From: Atrina japonica
Taxonomy: Eukaryota; Mollusca; Bivalvia; Pterioida; Pinnidae
DNA length: 64,000 bases
Direction of reading: 5' to 3'
Assembly (NCBI GenBank): GCA_030159075.1
Contig: BROG01000917.1
Location: forward strand, 85,001-149,000
Numbering within the stretch: position 1 is the first letter of the stretch; every line of letters starts with the position of its first letter. Position numbers and translations under genes: made by a program. This document shows, piece after piece, positions 28,301 to 34,300 of the stretch. Under the pieces are notes generated by a model. It worked only from the letters and a program-made list of their open reading frames with translations. It was not told the origin of the DNA and did not search any database.

Positions 28301-31300
28301 GTCCAACAGATACAGTACAAGGAGGTATGTATAATGTGTAATAGTCCAGTCCAGCAGATACAGTACAAGGAGGTATGTATACTATGTAATAGTCCAGTCC
28401 AGCAGATAAAGTACAAGGAGGTATGTATAATGTGTAATAGTCCAGTCCAGCAGATACAGTACAAGGAGGTATGTATACTATGTAATAGTCCAGTCCAGCA
28501 GATAAAGTACAAGGAGGTATGTATAATGTGTTATAGTCCAGTCCAACAGATACAGTACAAGGAGGTATGTATAATGTGTTATAGTCCAGTCCAACAGATA
28601 CAGTACAAGGAGGTATGTATACTATGTAATAGTCCAGTCCAGCAGACACAGTACAAGGAGGTTATGTATAATGTGTAATAGTCCAGTCCAACAGATACAG
28701 TACAAGGAGGTATGTATACTATGTAATAGTCCAGTCCAGCAAGATACAGTACAAGGAGGGTATGTATAATGTGTAATAGTCCAGTCCAGCAGATACAGTA
28801 CAAGGAGGTATGTATACTATGTAATAGTCCAGTCCAGCAGATAAAGTACAAGGAGGTATGTATAATGTGTTATAGTCCAGTCCAACAGATACAGTACAAG
28901 GAGGTATGTATAATGTGTTATAGTCCAGTCCAACAGATACAGTACAAGGAGGTATGTATACTATGTTATAGTCCAGTCCAGCAGACACAGTACAAGGAGG
29001 TATGTATAATGTGTAATAGTCCAGTCCAACAGATACAGTACAAGGAGGTATGTATACTATGTAATAGTCCAGTCCAGCAGACACAGTACAAGGAGGTATG
29101 TATAATGTGTAATAGTCCAGTCCAACAGATACAGTACAAGGAGGTATGTATACTATGTAATAGTCCAGTCCAGCAGACACAGTACAAGGAGGTATGTATA
29201 ATGTGTAATAGTCCAGTCCAACAGATACAGTACAAGGAGGTATGTATACTATGTAATAGTCCAGTCCAGCAGACACAGTACGAGGAGGTATGTATAATGT
29301 GTAAAAGTCCAGTCCAACAGATACAGTACAAGGAGGTATGTATACTATGTAATAGTCCAATCCAGCAGACACAGTACAAGGAGGTAAGTATAATGTGTAA
29401 TAGTCCAGTCCAACAGATACAGTACAAGGAGGTATGTATACTATGTAGTAGTCCAGTCAAGCAGATACAGTACAAGGAGGTATGTATACTATGTAATAGT
29501 CCAGTCAACAGATACAGTACAAGGAGGTATGTATACTATGTAATAGTCCAGTCAACAGATACAGTACGAGGAGGTATGTATCCAGTCAACAGATACAGTA
29601 CAAGGAGGTATGTATACTATGTAATAGTCCAGTCCAACAGACACAGTACAAGGAGGTATGTATAATGTGTAATAGTCCAGTCAACAGATAAAGTACAAGG
29701 AGGTATGTATACTATGTAATAGTCCAGTCAAGCAGATACAGTACAAGGAGGTATGTATACTATGTAATAGTCCAGTCAACAGATACAGTACAAGGAGGTA
29801 TGTATACTATGTAATAGTCCAGTCAACAGATACAGTACGAGGAGGTATGTATAATGTGTAATAGTCCAGTCAACAGATACAGTACAAGGAGGTATGTATA
29901 CTATGTAATAGTCCAGTCAACAGATACAGTACAAGGAGGTATGTATAATGTGTTATAGTCCAGTCCAGCATATACAGTACAAGGAGGTATGTATACTATG
30001 TAATAGTCCAGTCCAGCAGATAAAGTACAAGGAGGTATGTGTAATGTGTAATAGTCCAGTCCAACAGATTTAGTACAAGGAGGTATGTATAATGTGTAAT
30101 AGTCCAGTCCAATAGATATAGTACAAAGACGTTTTGATCACCAGATTTAAAGGTCTCCTGGATACTGTTTCTTCTGGCACCAATGTACATAAGTGATTTT
30201 TTGTTTCAGGTCAAATTCTTCAACACTTCAACTTGCAACAGAACAAGGTATTGAGCATCAAAACCAACCACATCTTAACTGGTCTGGCAGTAGATGATTG
30301 TGCAGTAGCTTGTCTAATGGAGGAACTCTTTGATTGTCAGTCATTTGAGTACTGTCTAAGTGATAGGACATGTCTACTGAGTACAATAAATCCAGATTTA
30401 AACCAAAGTTTGATAATACCAAAAGCATTCTGCAATCTTTTTGGACGTAAGTATCGCTACACTTTTATTTCCTCCTCTCAACTGGTTTCAACCATCTTTT
30501 TAATCATCGTTATAGTTTTCCATGTGTCTTCCTTTATCCCTCTCTCTTTCAACATCTGTGTATCTGTAATATTGTCTTTTGATTCCTTTATCCCTCTCTC
30601 TTTCAACATCTGTTTATCTGTAATATTGTCTTTTGATTCCTTTATTCCTCATCTCATATTTTCATCAATTCTTTAATAATTCTACAGGTTTTATCATACT
30701 TATCACTGCCATCATATAGGCCCCTATTAGACTTTAGCCCATCAATATTTTGGTGATCCTGTATAACTGATTTAGTCATCACGAAGGTCTTGTAGTAGTA
30801 TTGAGCATTCTTTTCAGGGGCATTAGCTGTGTTTACCAATAAAAAAAATTATTTTAATATTTTCTACTTCTACTACTTGTACTTGATGTATGATACCAAA
30901 TAAGATGTCAGGTCCAGTTTGGTATATGCATATACAAATAGTAAGGTTGAATCAATCAGATGCAAGTGAATAATTGCCAAACTGGGTTTCTGAAGCAATT
31001 TTCATAAGATATAGAAAAATTTAAGAATTTATTTTTATGCCTGTGTATTTCATTTTTTTTATTGTATTTCAATGTAAAAAGGAAAGATTTTTTTTTTTTT
31101 TTGGAAAAAAAACACAGCTACAGCCCTGTAAAGTAATCCTGTGTTAGTCTTTGATAACCCACTATCCGGATTATGGTAATCCTGTATTACTATTTTAGCC
31201 ATCTTACTGATACTCAACTATCAATGTTTTATCTTTTTGGTTATGAAGTATGTTACAGTCTGTTTTACTGTTTGGTTTATTTTGATGACTTTTGTTTTTT

Positions 31301-34300
31301 ATTTCTGTTTTAATGCCAGTGCTAACTTGTATAATTGTACCAGTATGTTTATCAATAAAATTTATCTGCATTTATTTCCTTTTTTCAACTTTGACAATTT
31401 AGTTTTTATTGCTATCGCTTTTATTGTCTTTGACTTTTATCATTATCATTTGTAGGACAGTATTTGGATAATTACAATGAAGTTGTGGGTACCACATTTC
31501 CAACAAATGCTGATGAAGTCATTTTGAATGTACCAACTCCAAATATTTGTGCCAAACAGTGTACCGTAACAGCTAAATGCAAATCTTTTGATTACTGTCA
31601 AAACAAGGCATGTAGATTGAAGAATACACACATACTGGATGAGCCAGGAAGTTTTTATCAGACATCTGTCACATGTAATCATTACTCAAGTAAGAATACT
31701 GAATACTGCCAGAATTGAACTAAATTATGTAAAAAGGACAGAATTTCATATTAATAGTTTCAACATAGATGAATTGAAAATTGCCAAAGTATGACCACAG
31801 ATTGAATATGCTCTTAGATTATTGACCAAGTATACATACAGTGATAAAATACTGGGGAAAAGTACAGTCAAATAGATAGAATACAGTTAGAATACAAAAT
31901 TGTAGATAAAATACAGACCAGTAGATAGGATACAGATAGAATATAGATTTGTAGACAGAATACAGACAAGGAGATAGGATACAGATAGAATATAGATTTG
32001 TAGACAGAATACAGACAAGGAGATAGGATACAGATAGAATATAGATTTGTAGATAGAATACAGACAAGGAGATAGGATACAGATAGAATATAGATTTGTA
32101 GATAGAATACAGACAAGGAGATAGGATTCAGATAGAATATAGATTTGTAGATAGAATACAGACAAGGAGATAGGATACAGATAGAATATAGATTTGTAGA
32201 TAGAATACAGACAAGGAGATAGGATACAGATAGAATATAGATTTGTAGATAGATTACAGACAAGGAGATAGGATACAGATAGAATATAGATTTGTAGATA
32301 GAATACAGACAAGGAGATAGGATACAGATAGAATATAGATTTGTAGATAGAATACAGACAAGGAGATAGGATACAGATAGAATATAGATTTGTAGATAGA
32401 ATACAGACAAGGAGATAGGATACAGATAGAATATAGATTTGTAGATAGATTACAGACAAGGAGATAGGATACAGATAGAATATAGATTTGTAGATAGAAT
32501 ACAGACAAGGAGATAGGATACAGATAGAATATAGATTTGTGGACAGAATACAGACAAGGAGATAGGATACAGATAGAATATAGATTTGTAGGTAGAATAC
32601 AGACAAGGAGATAGGATACAGATAGAATATAGATTTGTAGATAGAATACAGACAAGGAGATAGGATACAGATAGAATATAGATTTGTAGATAGATTACAG
32701 ACAAGGAGATAGGATACAGATAGAAGATAGATTTGTACAGAATACAGACAAGGAGATAGGATACAGATAGAATATAGATTTGTAGATAGAATACAGACAA
32801 GGAGATAGGATACAGATAGAATATAGATTTGTAGACAGAATACAGACAAAGAGATAGGATACAGATAGAATATAGATTTGTAGACAGAATACAGACAAAG
32901 AGATAGGATACAGATAGAATATAGATTTGTAGATAGAATACAGACAAGGAGATAGGATACAGATAGAATATAGATTTGTAGATAGAATACAGACAAGGAG
33001 ATAGGATACAGATAGAATATAGATTTGTAGACAGAATACAGACAAGGGGATAGGATACAGATAGAATATAGATTTGTAGACAGAATACAGACAAGGGGAT
33101 AGGATACAGATAGAATATAGATTTGTAGACAGAATACAGACAAGGAGATAGGATACAGATAGAATATAGATTTGTAGACAGAATACAGACAAGGAGATAG
33201 GATACAGATAGAATATAGATTTGTAGACAGAATACAGACAAGGAGATAGGATACAGATAGAATATAGATTTGTAGACAGAATACAGACAAGGAGATAGGA
33301 TACAGATAGAAATATAGATTTGTAGACAGAATACAGACAAGGAGATAGGATACAGATAGAATATAGATTTGTAGAACAGAATACAGACAAGGAGATAGGA
33401 TACAGATAGAATATAGATTTGTAGACAGAATACAGACAAGGAGATAGGATACAGATAGAATATAGATTTGTAGACAGAATACAGACAAGGAGATAGGATA
33501 CAGATAGAATATAGATTTGTAGACAGAATACAGACAAGGAGATAGGATACAGATAGAATATAGATTTGTAGATAGAATACAGACAAGGAGATAGGATACA
33601 GATAGAATATAGATTTATAGATAGAATACAGACAAGGAGTTAGGATACAGATAGCATACGGCCAAATATTTAAAATACAGATATGTAGATAGAATACAGA
33701 TAGCATACGGCCAAATATTTAAAATATAGATATGTAGATAGGATACAGATAGCATACGGCCAAATATTTAAAATACAGATATGTAGATAGGATACAGATA
33801 GCATACGGCCAAATATTTGAAATACAGATATGTAGATAGGATACAGATAGCATACGGCCAAATATTTAAAATACAGATATGTAGATAGGATACAGATAGC
33901 ATACGGCCAAATATTTAAAATACAGATATGTAGATAGGATACAGATAGCATACGGCCAAATATTTAAAATACAGATATGTAGATAGGATACAGATAGCAT
34001 ACGGCCAAATATTTAAAATACAGATATGTAGATAGGATACAGATAGCATACGGCCAAATATATTTAAAATACAGATATGTAGATAGGATACAGATAGCAT
34101 ACGGCCAAATATTTAAAATACAGATATGTAGATAGGATACAGATAGCATACGGCCAAATATTTAAAATACAGATATGTAGATAGAATACAGATAGGATGC
34201 AAGTAGAATACTGTATAGTTGTTTAATTTCATGGAGATAAAATTTCATGTTTTTCTGAAAGGAAGTTATTCACAGGTATTAAATTTCGCATAAGATTAGT

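Noticed and set aside
27567..29665. Long open frames on both strands (up to 360 codons) with a 16-residue repeat
   Set aside because: They arise because the 48-bp minisatellite unit is a multiple of three; they lie in intron 17 and have no independent coding evidence.
31887..33706. Antisense frames of up to 533 codons with LYSICILSPCL-type repeats
   Set aside because: Translation of the 49-bp minisatellite in cycling phases; intronic and low-complexity.
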